Positions 1 to 11,277 of a stretch of DNA of 64,000 bases are shown piece by piece (position 1 is the stretch's first letter; each line of letters opens with the position of its first letter). The position numbers were made by a program, and so were the translations under genes. Below the pieces are notes generated by a model. The model saw only the letters and a program-made list of their open reading frames with translations. It was not told where the DNA came from and did not search any database. This stretch comes from Coprinellus micaceus (taxonomy: Eukaryota; Basidiomycota; Agaricomycetes; Agaricales; Psathyrellaceae): contig OX596335.1 in NCBI GenBank assembly GCA_951394405.1, positions 4,402,001 through 4,466,000 on the forward strand, read 5' to 3'.

Positions 1-654
1 ACGTACATGAGTCTTCCATTCGACTACGAAGGCACACGCAGCGTCCGCATTCCCTGGAGGTAGCTGGGCCACGAGACGAGGTTGGCCTGGACCGAAAACG
101 CCAGGATCGCAGACGAAATCAACGATCGTTGATGCGCGAATGTCGAGTGCGTCTCCGTTGGACGCCCTGCACTTCGAGCCTTCCGATAATACTAGACGTG
201 GTCTACCATCGTATATGCTGAGAGTCGTGTTTATCTTGCTGTAAACCGGTCAAGATGGTGGTACAACATAACAGGGGCCAGGAACGTACCCAATCACAAA
301 GTCCCCGTGGTCCCTCCTAATGAAAGCTGCAACCTCCTCATCCTTGATTGTGTTATCCTTGATTCCATACGTCTCTGTCCTGACTCCCTGGCACATATTA
401 ATTGGGAAGAGGTCGTCATCGGTGCCCGTTACATGGTAATCTTTACTAGACGCCGTCCCGCAGTCAGTGACCGCGATTACAGTAGATCGAACTCGTACGC
501 ACCTGGACTTGAGAGCAGTCAAGTCAAAGAATTTGTTCTTGCCATGGACGGTGCATGGTTTATCGTCCCCAACGACCGAGGCGACGACGGCGCAGAGAAC
601 GTAGACGGCGAACCAGAGGAGCTTTCTCGTCGCGGAGGACATGGTCAACTTCAT
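1..654 (-). CDS. MRH-domain (Mrl1/Atg27-type) membrane cargo receptor, partial
   Basis: This is the N-terminal part of a mannose-6-phosphate-receptor-homology protein; the rest lies beyond the left edge. Exon 1 is 654..290. A 51-nt intron (289..239, GTACGT...TTTACAG) follows, then exon 2 at 238..7, and a second GTACGT donor sits at 6..1. The start ATG at 654 opens a hydrophobic signal segment (LLWFAVYVLCAVVASVV) followed by a lumenal domain. That domain contains PCTVHGKNKFFDLTAL, INMCQGV, DHGDFVIG, GSKCRASNGD, VDFVCDPG and ACAFVVEWKTH, the spaced cysteines and aromatic blocks of MRH folds. Yeast relatives act as sorting receptors in the Golgi-endosome system (Mrl1) or as autophagy membrane proteins (Atg27); I cannot separate the two without the transmembrane tail. 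The family assignment is sound and the exact orthologue is uncertain. It diverges from NDUFS2 across 139 bp. Confidence 0.85.
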
Positions 655-793
655 TGATCTCGCGGGGCCGTTACGCCCAAACCTATTCCACGTGCGCAGA
701 GTCACACATTCGTCACGTCACGCTGACATTGCGTGACACCTCCCGCTCAGGTCCGGTCTGTGCTCGACGTTGCCCTCGACGACCTCAACCATT
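655..793. promoter_or_regulatory. Shared divergent promoter, MRH receptor / NDUFS2
   Basis: Only 139 bp separate the two divergent start codons, so both 5' leaders and both core promoters must fit here. I see no clear TATA box, as is common for housekeeping genes. That it drives both genes is inferred from spacing. Confidence 0.55.
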
Positions 794-2834
794 ATGGCCA
801 CAACAGCCTTTCTGCGCTCGGTAGCGCGCACGTCGCGCGTTGCCGGGGGTCCCTCTAAGTTGGCGCGCAGGGGATTCGCCTCGACGCTGGCGAAGGGAGC
901 TCAAACTAGTGAACGTGCCGAAACTCCTCGGACAGCTCACGACTACCATACTGTCGAGGATTTGCAGGGTCTTCACGCCTCGGATATTCTACCTGAGCCT
1001 GGTACGGAGAAGGATGCGAAGATGAGGCACTTCACTGGTGTGTTTTCTTTTGGCTAGGCGGACTCCTCGGTCTGACAAGTTTGGGACAGTTAACTTTGGG
1101 TATGACCTTCAAAAATTTGGACATACGTCTGTGTTTTAATGGCGTTACAGACCTCAGCATCCTGCTGCCCACGGTGTGCTGCGTATGATTTTGGAGTTGA
1201 ACGGTGAAGAGATTCTGCGGGCAGATCCTGTGCGTACTTCAGAAATTCCAGTCATTTCATAGGCTAACGGAACTATTAGCACATTGGTCTGCTTCACCGA
1301 GGAACCGAAAAGCTCATCGAGTACAAGAACTACACACAAGCCCTCCCCTACTTCGATCGTCTGGACTACGTCTCCATGAGTTCGTATTCCACCCCGGTTC
1401 AATCATTATTCCTGCTCACCTGGATTTAGTGACCAACGAACTCTGCTACTCCCTCGCCGTGGAGAAGCTCCTCAACATCCAAGTCCCTGAGCGAGCCCAG
1501 TGGATCCGAACCCTTTTTGGTGAAATCACCCGTATCCTCAACCGTCAGTGGGATATCCTTAGCCAAGCCTTCACACAATTTCCTGACGAGACATATAGAC
1601 CTGATGGCTGTCCTCACTCACGTCATGGACGTTGGTGGATTGACCCCCTTCTTGTGGGGTTTCGAAGAGCGAGAGAAGCTCATGGAATTCTACGAGCGTG
1701 TCTCTGGCGCCCGTATGCACGCTGCCTATGTTCGCCCCGGTGGTGTTGCGTTCGATCTCCCCCACGGATTGCTCGAGGATATCTTCAAGTGGTCGACGCA
1801 GTTCGCCAGCCGTATCGACGAGATTGAGGAGGTCGTTACTGGTAACCGTATCTGGAAGGAGCGAACGATTGGTATTGGCCGCGTGACAGCGAAGGAGGCG
1901 TTGGACTGGAGTTTCAGTGGTGTCATGCTGCGTGGATCTGGCGTCCCTTGGGATATCCGTAAGGTTGCTCCTTATGACAAATATGCTGAGGTACGTGTCT
2001 CCTAAGGGGTGAATCATTTTTTACGGATATTGACTCAACGCACCTACCAGGTCGAGTTCGACATTCCTGTTGGGAAGAATGGCGACTGCTACGACCGATA
2101 CCTCTGCCGTGTCCAGGAGATGCGCGAGAGTTTAAACATCGTTAGCCAGTGCCTTAACAAGATGCCCACTGGTGTTGTTAAGGTCGATGACCATAAGCTG
2201 ACACCACCCCCTCGCGCCATGATGAAGGAGAGCATGGAGTCGTTGATTCACCACTTCAAGCTCTTCAGTGAGGGCTACTCCGTCCCCGCAGGCGAGACTT
2301 ATAGCGCCATTGAGGCACCGAAGGGAGAGATGGCTGTTTACCTTGTTTCGTCAGTACCTTCTCCTGTGTCCTTTTCTCTGCAGATGCTGACTTGTGGCTC
2401 CATTTTTCAGTGACGGAAGCAACCGCCCATACAGGTGTAGCATTCGTGCGCCTGGATTTGCCCATCTTGCTGGATCTGACTTCATGATGAGACGTACGTC
2501 CCCTTCTTTCTGATGCTGCTGCGCTTTCGCATTGATACTAATTCCCAATTCCAGATGTTAGCACGCTCATTTTCTCGTCTCGCCTGACGCATGGTACTGA
2601 CTCGTTTTTTTCGCAGCACATGTTGGCCGATGCTGTCGCTATCATCGGTACAATGGTAAGTCGCTTCCTTCCATCTCTCCTCATTTAGCTTTCATGTAAC
2701 CCATTCTAACCTCCCCACCCTTCTTCCTTCCCATAGGATCTTGTGTTCGGGTACGTGGTCCCTGGTTTCCCAGTCAAACGGCGTATCTCGAAACTCAACG
2801 TGGTCTTTTGCTTTCCAGAGAGGTGGATAGGTAG
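794..2834 (+). CDS. NDUFS2: NADH:ubiquinone oxidoreductase 49-kDa subunit (NDUFS2 / nuo-49), complex I
   Basis: This is the catalytic-core 49-kDa subunit of mitochondrial complex I, which forms the ubiquinone pocket with the PSST subunit. I assemble twelve exons: 794-1037, 1090-1099, 1151-1229, 1280-1379, 1430-1543, 1599-1990, 2051-2349, 2411-2493, 2555-2556, 2617-2655, 2737-2750 and 2819-2834. They give 1392 nt, or 463 residues, close to the family length. The first ~40 residues are Arg/Ser/Ala-rich and suit a mitochondrial presequence. Family signatures are GPQHPAAHG (residues 85-93, the loop lining the quinone site), HRGTEK (117-122), YFDRLDYVS (135-143, with the quinone-contacting Tyr) and the C-terminus GTMDLVFGEVDR. 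ATG 794 is chosen because it opens the presequence; the upstream in-frame codon is TTG. The 10-nt and 2-nt microexons are odd but restore exactly the conserved residues VNFG and MMRHHML. Confidence 0.97.
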
Positions 2835-5800
2835 ACGTGGCGTGGTACAGATCTTAATAGACAGACCCTTCATTCTTTTCAGCTCCACTCGCCAAGTTGA
2901 AACCTGCCGCAACCTGTCTGCCTGCCTCACAGTGGCGCCGCTTCGTTCCAAGCCAGCTCGAGGGCTATGTTTGGCTCTGAACGATGGGCTTGAGCCGGGC
3001 GCTTGATAACGATGCTCGTGTGCCGCGCTATCTTGCCATGGCGTTTTGCGTAATGGGGGTCATGCCGCACCTCCAGGTATAGTCAAGGCTCATACCTTGC
3101 TTTGCACCCTCTTTCTTGTTCCCTTGCGGAGGTATCGCGATCCTTGCCAAACTACGAGCCGCCAAGCCGTGGCCTAGGTTCACATTTCTCTCTTCGCCGG
3201 CGCACTAGTGGCGGAGATGGCCGAGGCTTCACCCTTGCGCTAGGAGAAAACGTCGCGGGGCAGCGATTATGTATCGCCTGCGTCCGTTCGCGTCCACGTC
3301 TGTCGAACCCCGTGTGTTACTCTTTTGACGTTCTCCTGCAGACAAGCAGTCACACACAGATCTGCGACTCCAACGGCGCTCTTTGTATCACCTTGTCCTG
3401 CTTTTTCTTTTTTTCCCTTCCGCCTTGACCGCCTCTTCCTCTAGATAAATCTTCGAATCACGAATATGGTGTGCGCGCGTCTCAGTGGGCGTGGAGTTCA
3501 CCGTTCCTCTGATATCGGACGATAGCCGGGAGATTCCGCCGACGACTGCCTGTAACTGGCGCTATCGCTGGTGCTCGGATTCGAATACTGGAGATAAATC
3601 GAAATCCCGTTTGCCGTCATCCAAACCTTGCAAACGGCACGTTCAGCGCCCCAACGCAGTCGTCTGCTCATTCCAGGTCTTCCTAGCGATCCCACCCCTC
3701 CGTGCGGCGCTCGATCTGATGCCTTGCTTCCCGTTTAGTCGTGTCGAGGACGGACCAAGGATAGACGGTAACGTCCGGAGTTTATGTCACTACTTCCGTA
3801 TCTCTGTGGCTGAGAAGTTTTTTCCAGACCTGTGCAGATAGATTTGCAAAACGGCATTGCGTCTGTGCTTCTCATGCTCCTTTATTGCGCTCTTGTTCTG
3901 TTCGCGAGTCGCAGCAAGTCGCCCGCCGATGGCATTGACGCCAAGATGTCGTCAATGAGATCCCACACCCTCGCGGCTCCCGTTAGGCGTCATAGAACCG
4001 CTCGTACTCGCCCGCATTCGACAAATGCAAGTACGTTGTTGGTCAGGTGCGATATGCTTCTATGTGGCTGAAGAGGATTGACTGACATGCCGTTTCTTCC
4101 TTTTTCTCCTTTTCCTGTGTGCCGCATCAGGTTTGATGCCTCTCACCACCTACTTGACTGCTTCGAAGTCTTCTGTCCTTCGACACTCCGACGTCCGATC
4201 CTGTCAAGGTCTTGTCAAGAATAACAGTTCTTCGATCTTTGATTATCTCCCCTGAAATCCGCTCTGGATGGCGGGGGATAGGACAAATGTGGGTAGGTGT
4301 TCTGTTCGTTCCTCCCGTTCTCCGATCGTGTGCACCGCTCTGACGAGTGACAGGCTGTTTATGTGTGCCCATGCGAATCCGTTTGGTAGGCCCATTCCCC
4401 GCATAGCACCTCCCAACCCCGCTAGAGGTGGAGATCAAGGCGTACGTACGCACAAGCGAACTGGCTCTGCTCTCGATCGCGTAGATCAACAGAGGTGTGT
4501 CTATCTGCCGTTTGGAGGTGAAGATTTTTCGAATGCGTTTCCCTTCAGCGATGTTCACTTTTGGGTTATCTTGCCAGTTTGAGCCCTTCATCGCTTTCTG
4601 TTGACATCCTTCCGATGACCGCCCGACCGACCGAATGTCCGTTGGACGAACGGTGCTTCTCTCCCAATCTGATATTTCTAGCCACACCCCCGGGTAGGTG
4701 AAGTTTATGCGTCGCTTGTTCCAGGAGACTGGTATAACAACAACGTTGTGTGCCGTTTGCTCGACAGTTCGAGCGTTCAAGTCAAGTTCTCGACCCAAAC
4801 GAACCGCCGTGACAGTTCTTCTCATAAACGCTTCCTTCGTAACTCAAGGAAAACGTGACTGGCTTACAGGTGTGCCCATCCCAAGTCAGGAACACGCACG
4901 CCGCTGCGATCTCAGGTGTATTCAGACCGATTCAGCGAGCGCCCTTAATCTCGGCAGCCCTCGTTCCTGCTCAACATGGAATTGGCCCGTTGGGGTTTGC
5001 CTTGACCTGCTGCGATAGGGCGCTTGGCTGAGCGCGAGGTGGCCCAGTGACCTTGGGTGGCCTCCACACATGATTTAATGAACGCTCGGGCCGCAATTAG
5101 ACGCCGACAGGCAAAACACGTTGCGTGCTATTCGGTAAAGGACGGAAAGTTGATGGCGTTGCAGGTAAGAGCTCTTCCAAATGGCTTTGGTGGTCATATA
5201 CTGACTTCGCTCGCCTTGAGGGTTGCACGCACCCTGCCGCGCACCCCGCGAGGTTCGCGAAGCATCCATGGAAAAAGCCTATTGTAAACTACCAGCTTCG
5301 AGTTTCTCTCCTGGGTATGAGACGATGACGAGACCGGGACGACAGGTGTTAACAGCCTATTGTGCTAATGTGACGATTCGAGGAGGGGGAGGTAGGGTTT
5401 AACGTTTGAGCCGTCTCTTCACCTTTGTCACTCGGTTTGCGAGGGTGGGGGAAACCGAACCCGGGTTTGGTTTTGGTATCTGTATGACATTGAGCTCGCT
5501 TAACGCTGACCACCTGACCCGTTCTAGCCTGGTTTGAGCGAACACGGGAAGGGCCGCTACTGCTGGATAAGCCACCTCCTGCTCACGCGCAACATCGGAA
5601 CTGAAACTTGACGACGAATATTAACATACCCGGCAGACGTATCGGTACTAGGTGTGTTGCGGTGTCCACCTTAACTGCGTTTTGGGATTCAGCCTAACTG
5701 ACTTTTAGGTCGTATGTCTATGAAAACTTGGAACGTTTCTTGTTTTCGGCCAGACGCTCTTGTCACCGGATCGAACGTACCTTGCACAAAGGGTGTGGCG

Positions 5801-6886
5801 CAGAGCGTCCCATTTGGATACTCCGCGTACTTCTCAGAGCCCTTCGTTGAAAGTCGCAACGTGCTTCATTGTGCGGTGTGATATCCGAGGTAAGTGCTCA
5901 AAGAGGAATCCGGCGAAAAGGTTATGTCAAAAACCTGTGGCGCTAGTGGAAAACTGGGATAGATAAGTAAAATGTGACAATCCTGGCCTTTTCACAGTAA
6001 GGGCAATCCTTCACCCCCAGATGCCCTCCCAGGCCAGAGAAGCCCGTTCTACGAATTGTGGAGAGAACCAATGCGGAAGGGGTGGACCGGCGACCTGGTC
6101 GGGCTGCTTCTCCTCATTTCTGATGAGAACTTTATTGCAGCTCGAATAACGTCCATCTGTTGAGACGAGAGAATTTGCGAACACGTCCTCATGTTCGTAC
6201 TCGGCACCATCCTGATGGTTTCTCTGTCGCACAGGCGCTTATCGTAATGCTGGACAGGCATCGATTCGAAGTAGAAGGTGTTCATCTGTCTGGATTCTGG
6301 CCTCGAACCTATGCGCTTACGTCTGATTCACTGGGCAGGAGCAGTTTCTACTCGTGTACATGCTTATCTCGTGTGGCGTTAGCCTATGTTACGACAGTCT
6401 TGACACCACGGGGAGAAGGAGAAGTCTCTACTTTTAGATCTGCCCAACCACAGAATTGGGCGAGAATATGCGAGTCGGAGTTCGAGGAGACTGGCCAACC
6501 TCTTGGGCTCTTGCGGGGAGATAGCAAACGAGAAAATTCGATTGGAAGGGTGAATAGGTTACACTGCACCGGTTTTTTCATTAAGTCAATTGACATCGCT
6601 TAGAGGCCACAAGGATATGGAGGAACTCCCCAGTTCGACCGCCTTGTCAACAATTCGCCTGAAGACACGTTGTGTCATTGATGAGTTGATCAAAAATGAT
6701 CGCACTTTACCACGAACAAGCGCTGGGAATTGTGCGTCACTCTTCTGCTTCTCACCACGACCATCGCTCCTGGTACCATACTCAAGTTCCTTGAGACACG
6801 TCACAATTACTCTGGACTAGCTCCTTCACAGGATCCGAACCACTGTGTAGCTCTTGTACCGGCTCTCGACCGAGTCTACGCGAATC
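2835..6886. other. Gene-poor stretch, 4.05 kb
   Basis: This holds the 3' UTR of NDUFS2 and the promoter of the NIF3 gene. I recognise no protein family on either strand. The longest ORF is 4825..4127 (-), 232 codons from an ATG, with no familiar motif and no convincing splice partners. A pyrimidine-rich run at about 3400-3445 resembles a fungal promoter, but the ORF after it (near 3485, GTG start) is not recognisable. A GGCGCTTA word lies at 6234-6241. Confidence 0.5.
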
Positions 6887-8361
6887 ATGTCCGGGAACAC
6901 ACTCTTGAAATCCGTGTGCAAGGCAATGGAGCGTATTGCTCCGCTCCGGCTGGCAGAGAAGTGGGACAATGTTAGTTAGGATACGACCCATTCCCTCTTT
7001 GTGCGTCATCGTCAAGTCGTCCGAGTCGTTAGAGGCTCGGCACTGGCGAGTACCTGTCGTGCTTCATGCTAGGATCTTCGCTAACGGTGCTCCTCTGCGT
7101 TCGGATTCTCGCCGAACCAGGTTGGCTTGTTACTGGGTTCGTTCTCCCTTTTTTCTAGTGCTATGTCCTCTCAATGCAATCCAAAATACTATACGCGACC
7201 TTGCGCGTATAGAATCACCGACCCAGCGTCCTGGAAGAAATCGCGTGTTATTAACGATCGAGTGAGCCTCAGGCTTTCATCGGCCTTCTAGCGTTGCTTC
7301 GCTGATTACATTTTCTTTGATGTAAATTATAGCTTGACGACATCTGTCCTCTCGGAAGCGATCGCCAAAGAGACATCTGTGATTGTTGCATACCACCCAA
7401 CGATTTTCAAGGGTCTCCAAACCTTGACGCTGGCGAACCCGCTTCAGAAGTCACTTCTGACCTGCGCCGCGGAAGGGATCTCGGTCTACAGTCCCCATAC
7501 ATCCCTTGACTCCGTGTGGGGCGGTATCAACGACTGGCTGGCGCAGGGTTTGCTGGCCAATCCTCAAGATGGTGTCATCGAACCACTGGTTGGGCAGAAG
7601 CTTCACCCGACCACGGGGGAGGCTGAAGGTGCCGAGGGAAGGCTTGTTACTTTAAGCCAACCCATCGACATTTGCGAGTTGGAGGGAAGGATCAAAAATC
7701 ACCTCAAGATAGCTCACCGTAAGCACACCGTCGCCCTGTGCCCTGATCGTAACCCATGCTGACTGACCGACTCCTTGGTCGCCTACCTACTTTCGCACCT
7801 CGATTGTGCGCGGTAACTCTGATCTGACCTGCCCATAACTTACCCTCGGGCCGTTCCATTGGGCTTCGTTCCTCTTATAGTCCAGGTTGGTTACGCGGAA
7901 CAAAGCGAGGAGGTCGTTACTCCCAGAGAGGTACGGAGTATTGCCATCTGTGCAGGATCCGGAGGATCCATGCTCCTAGGCAAACAAGCAGACGTCTACT
8001 TCACCGGAGAAATGTCCCATGTAAGTGCACCCTCACATCAACAGCCTTGTCGTCCGGTTACTGAAGCTTAAATTTCCTGCAGCACGAGGTCTTGGCAGCG
8101 GTCGCGGCGGGGCGGAACGTCATCCTTTGTGAGTCTTGTTCAAGCACCGCGAACTGGTGTCGAAAGACACACCGTACTAATTCAACGTACCTTATTACTA
8201 CCTCAGGTGGACATACAAATACCGAACGCGGCTATCTCACCATCTTGGCGGAGAAACTGAAGAAAGAGTTGGGGAGCCAAGAAGGCAAGGACGAGGGAGT
8301 GACATCGGATGTCGAGGTCTTGGTTAGCCAGAAGGATCAGCACCCACTTCAGATCGTGTAG
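6887..8361 (+). CDS. NIF3 / DUF34 family protein
   Basis: This belongs to the NGG1-interacting-factor-3 family (yeast Nif3, bacterial YbgI/YqfO), metal-binding proteins often of hexameric toroidal form. The molecular role is not settled; GTP cyclohydrolase I type 2 labels in databases are inherited. Exons are 6887-6970, 7121-7136, 7213-7261, 7333-7718, 7881-8020, 8083-8128 and 8207-8361, giving 291 residues. Diagnostic blocks are ERIAPLRLAEKWDNVGLLLE at the N-terminus, VLLTID, VAYHPTIF (the first metal His), the motif SPHTSLD, AICAGSGGSML, ADVYFTGEMSHHE (residues of the second metal site) and GHTNTERGYL. The 16-nt exon 2 (GTTGGCTTGTTACTGG) restores VGLLLE exactly. ATG 6887 is the first in-frame start and gives a normal family N-terminus. 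Introns are 70-162 nt. The stop is GTG-TAG at 8356-8361. Confidence 0.95.
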
Positions 8362-11277
8362 GTTGCTCTCGGACGTCGAAGAATGACGATCGCGTTCCGT
8401 GTTTGCCATCTACCGGAACGAATGATCAGGACTGAATGCGGACTCGAGTAAGATCTCCGAGGGTAAGGCGAACCAGGTCGTCCGCAGGAATGGAAATTAT
8501 CGTGGTGGCTTGCTTGACAGACTCCGTACCGGGGGGATATCGTCAACTCGACTATTGTTTCCTTCGCCGTTCGTTCCGAAGGTTGATGATCCATATGTAC
8601 GTATTGCGTCTGCGATTCCTATCCCACTGTTTGTCTCGCTGATATCATCGATGACCTCTGCGGAAAACGCAGAATATCCGTCCGCGCTTGCACAATTCCT
8701 CCTCACCGACCTTCCTCGACCGACGCGGCATCGGCTAATTTTTTTTTTCAAGCAACAGCAGTCCCAGGACTATCCCCTGCCCGTTGTACAGTGCATCCAC
8801 GCATGCACTTAAAAGTTTTGAACATAGGGCCCATCATCTCTAGCCGTCGACGTGCAGCCTTATCGCAAGCCCTGTTCATCGATAACGGCAATTCAGTCGC
8901 GTTCTTTCACAGGGATGGGAAAGCCGTCGAGGAGTCTCGTATGATATGCATGATCCGTGCCGTATAGCGACTCGGAGGGCGCAGGAATTTGACCCTACAG
9001 GATACCTGTTATGGCATGGGCAGGGGGTTTGAAGCGGGAGTGGGAATTGAACGGGACGTTCGAACAGCTCACACACCTTCAGCGCCTGAGGTGAAGGCCA
9101 GCCTCCGCCAGAGGGCGTATGGTGGAGACCAGTTCGGATATCTAATCAGCGTTTTCACAGCATCAGTGGCTGATCGTCCCCGGATAAGGGAAGAGAAAGG
9201 ACTCTTAGAAACTGACAACCTTTCGTAGAAACTCGGATCGCCTCGCGCTTGTTAACCCAGGGCGCTAATACGCCACGCCGGGCACGCGACTTATTGTCTC
9301 CTTCCTTTGAGCCCGGCGGCGCTCTCGCATGAATGGAAGAATGGCAGCGAGATTAAATGTCTGTGTGGGGAAAGGAGCGGGAGCTGGAGCCGTGCTGGTT
9401 CGTTCAATAAACCGACACGGCAGCGTTGCTCCCAATGGCCGAAAGGGAAGCCAGAAAGACGAGGAAGGGCTTCTGCATTCTGGACGAATGATGTTGGGAA
9501 CGGCCGACATTGCAACGAGGCGAGCGCTCCCTGAAGCCAAGCCCGTGGCACGGTGGAGGGGACGATTATGGTAGTTTGAATTCCGAGTTTCGGCAACCTT
9601 CTTTTCGATTGGGTAACAGTAACGGGACTGTGGTATTATGACGACAGTGGGGGGAGCAGGGCGCGGTTTGTGCTCCTCCTTTGACGTTAAGGGGGGTCTA
9701 GACCCCCGAAAGACAGCAGTCGCCCGTGGACCATCGATATGAAGAGGTTCGCAGGTAGACCCGAATAGCCGGGATGAAGTAGCCAGAGTGAGTAGGGTGG
9801 TACACACGGAAGGTCGAGGGCTATGAGAGTGTAGAGCTCGCCTCCTTGGATCGAGAAGCATGGGAAAATCTTCATAGCTTTCCTCGCGAGGCCTGGAAGT
9901 CAATACAAGCCTAGGAAGAGTAGAGAAGCGTGCCGCGGTGGGTATAGCATGGGAATGCGTCATAAAGGTAGCAACGCAAGTTTTACAGCAGTAGCTCCAA
10001 CTCTGTTTCGACGTGGGGCTAGCTCGATTCGAGGAGCGTTAGCCAGGCACGAGCCGAGCCGTGGTCCATGGGCTTTCTGAAACGCGCGGGGTGAATCCGA
10101 GCCACGTCCTGCAGAGGTTCAAACAGGAGGTGGAGTCGTACATCACAAATTTCGACGAGAAGACTGCAGAAGCAGGATAGCTGTTGGAAGACGTCGTCAA
10201 GCAAGCTCTCGTGATTTATAACTGAGAAGTGGATGAAACTCTGGAAGCCAACGACGTGGTACTGACCACGGTGGCTCGGCGCATGATTCTTCCAGCTACC
10301 CTAGGGGGTCCGAGGTGGACTCTGGGACAACCAGAACCTTGAGAGCAGGTTATGTCCGAACTCGAGTTCTGCCCGAGGTTGCAGGGCCGCGGTTCCCGAT
10401 AGAGGCGGCAGCAAACCGTCGACGGTTACGAACGTGCACATTTTGGCAAGGTATTTCGAATTCTTGGGAGCTGTTGGCTTTCTGTGCTGCCGGGACCAGA
10501 GGTAAGTGAATTTGTGGCTGATGCTTGAATATTGTCGTGAGACATAGTTTCCCCGTTCTGCAGGCTAGGTGAGTTCGCGCAGATACTTATTGCCGAGCCG
10601 GTTCACTTCGCTGACCCAGAAGTTCGTCATATGCTCAGAATCGGAGTCGGCATGTGCGCCACAGAAATCATGCAGAGCCGCTGGAAATCAGATAGTGATA
10701 ATCTGGTGGATTCCGGGAACTTGAGGTTCGCTCGAGGAAATGGCGCAAATTTCCAAGGCAATCCCGAGAGTCAGCCAGCTAACTGGATAGAGGAAGATCT
10801 AGAACCTTGTGCGACGTGAGTTCCTGGAAATTTTGGTCGAGCATAGTCGTCCTCGGGGTTACCACTAGAAAAGTCGAAAATGATGAGAGTGACCAGGGCA
10901 ATTCTGGGTGCACAAACGCCTCCCCGGTGGCGCCCTGGTGGGTCGACAATTGTGGTCCGGTGCGAGTTTTGTGAACAAGGGAGGTGGGAAATCGGAATCA
11001 CTGGCGGCGATATTTGGCCTTGTGTATGCTGATCACGTGCACGTCGCGTTGTGCCACCAGCGCGTTGTTGAACGTGGTCTCTCCTCTCCACCAGTGACTG
11101 CGATACCCCTCCGGATTTCTCGGGCTCACAGTTGGGCCGTATACCACGAAAAGGAAGGCTTTGTGCATCTGGTGCGTGCTGTCGTGCTTATTCCTGCGTT
11201 GGGCTCACGGGGCGAACAGAATTTCTCGAATAATGTCATCTTCTCTGGGGTTAGGGGGTGAAACCAGCTTGAGGCCA
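8362..11277. other. Gene-poor stretch, 2.9 kb
   Basis: No recognisable gene. The longest ORF is 9963..9265 (-), 232 codons from an ATG and rich in Pro, Arg and Ser, which is typical of a chance reading through GC-rich DNA. Short ORFs at 10908-11261 (+) and elsewhere show no family motif. The last few hundred bases presumably hold the promoter of the TPX2-domain gene. Confidence 0.45.

Noticed and set aside
1204..2017. Overlapping ORFs of 207 and 148 codons in the NDUFS2 region
   Set aside because: They read through NDUFS2 introns or in wrong frames; the spliced model explains the conserved protein.
4127..4825. 232-codon ATG-initiated ORF on the minus strand
   Set aside because: No family motif, no splice partners and no promoter signs. 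An ORF of this length is near the chance limit in 64 kb of about 50% GC DNA.
9265..9963. 232-codon ORF on the minus strand
   Set aside because: Composition (Pro, Arg, Ser) fits a non-coding GC-rich frame, overlapping open frames exist on both strands, and nothing was recognised.
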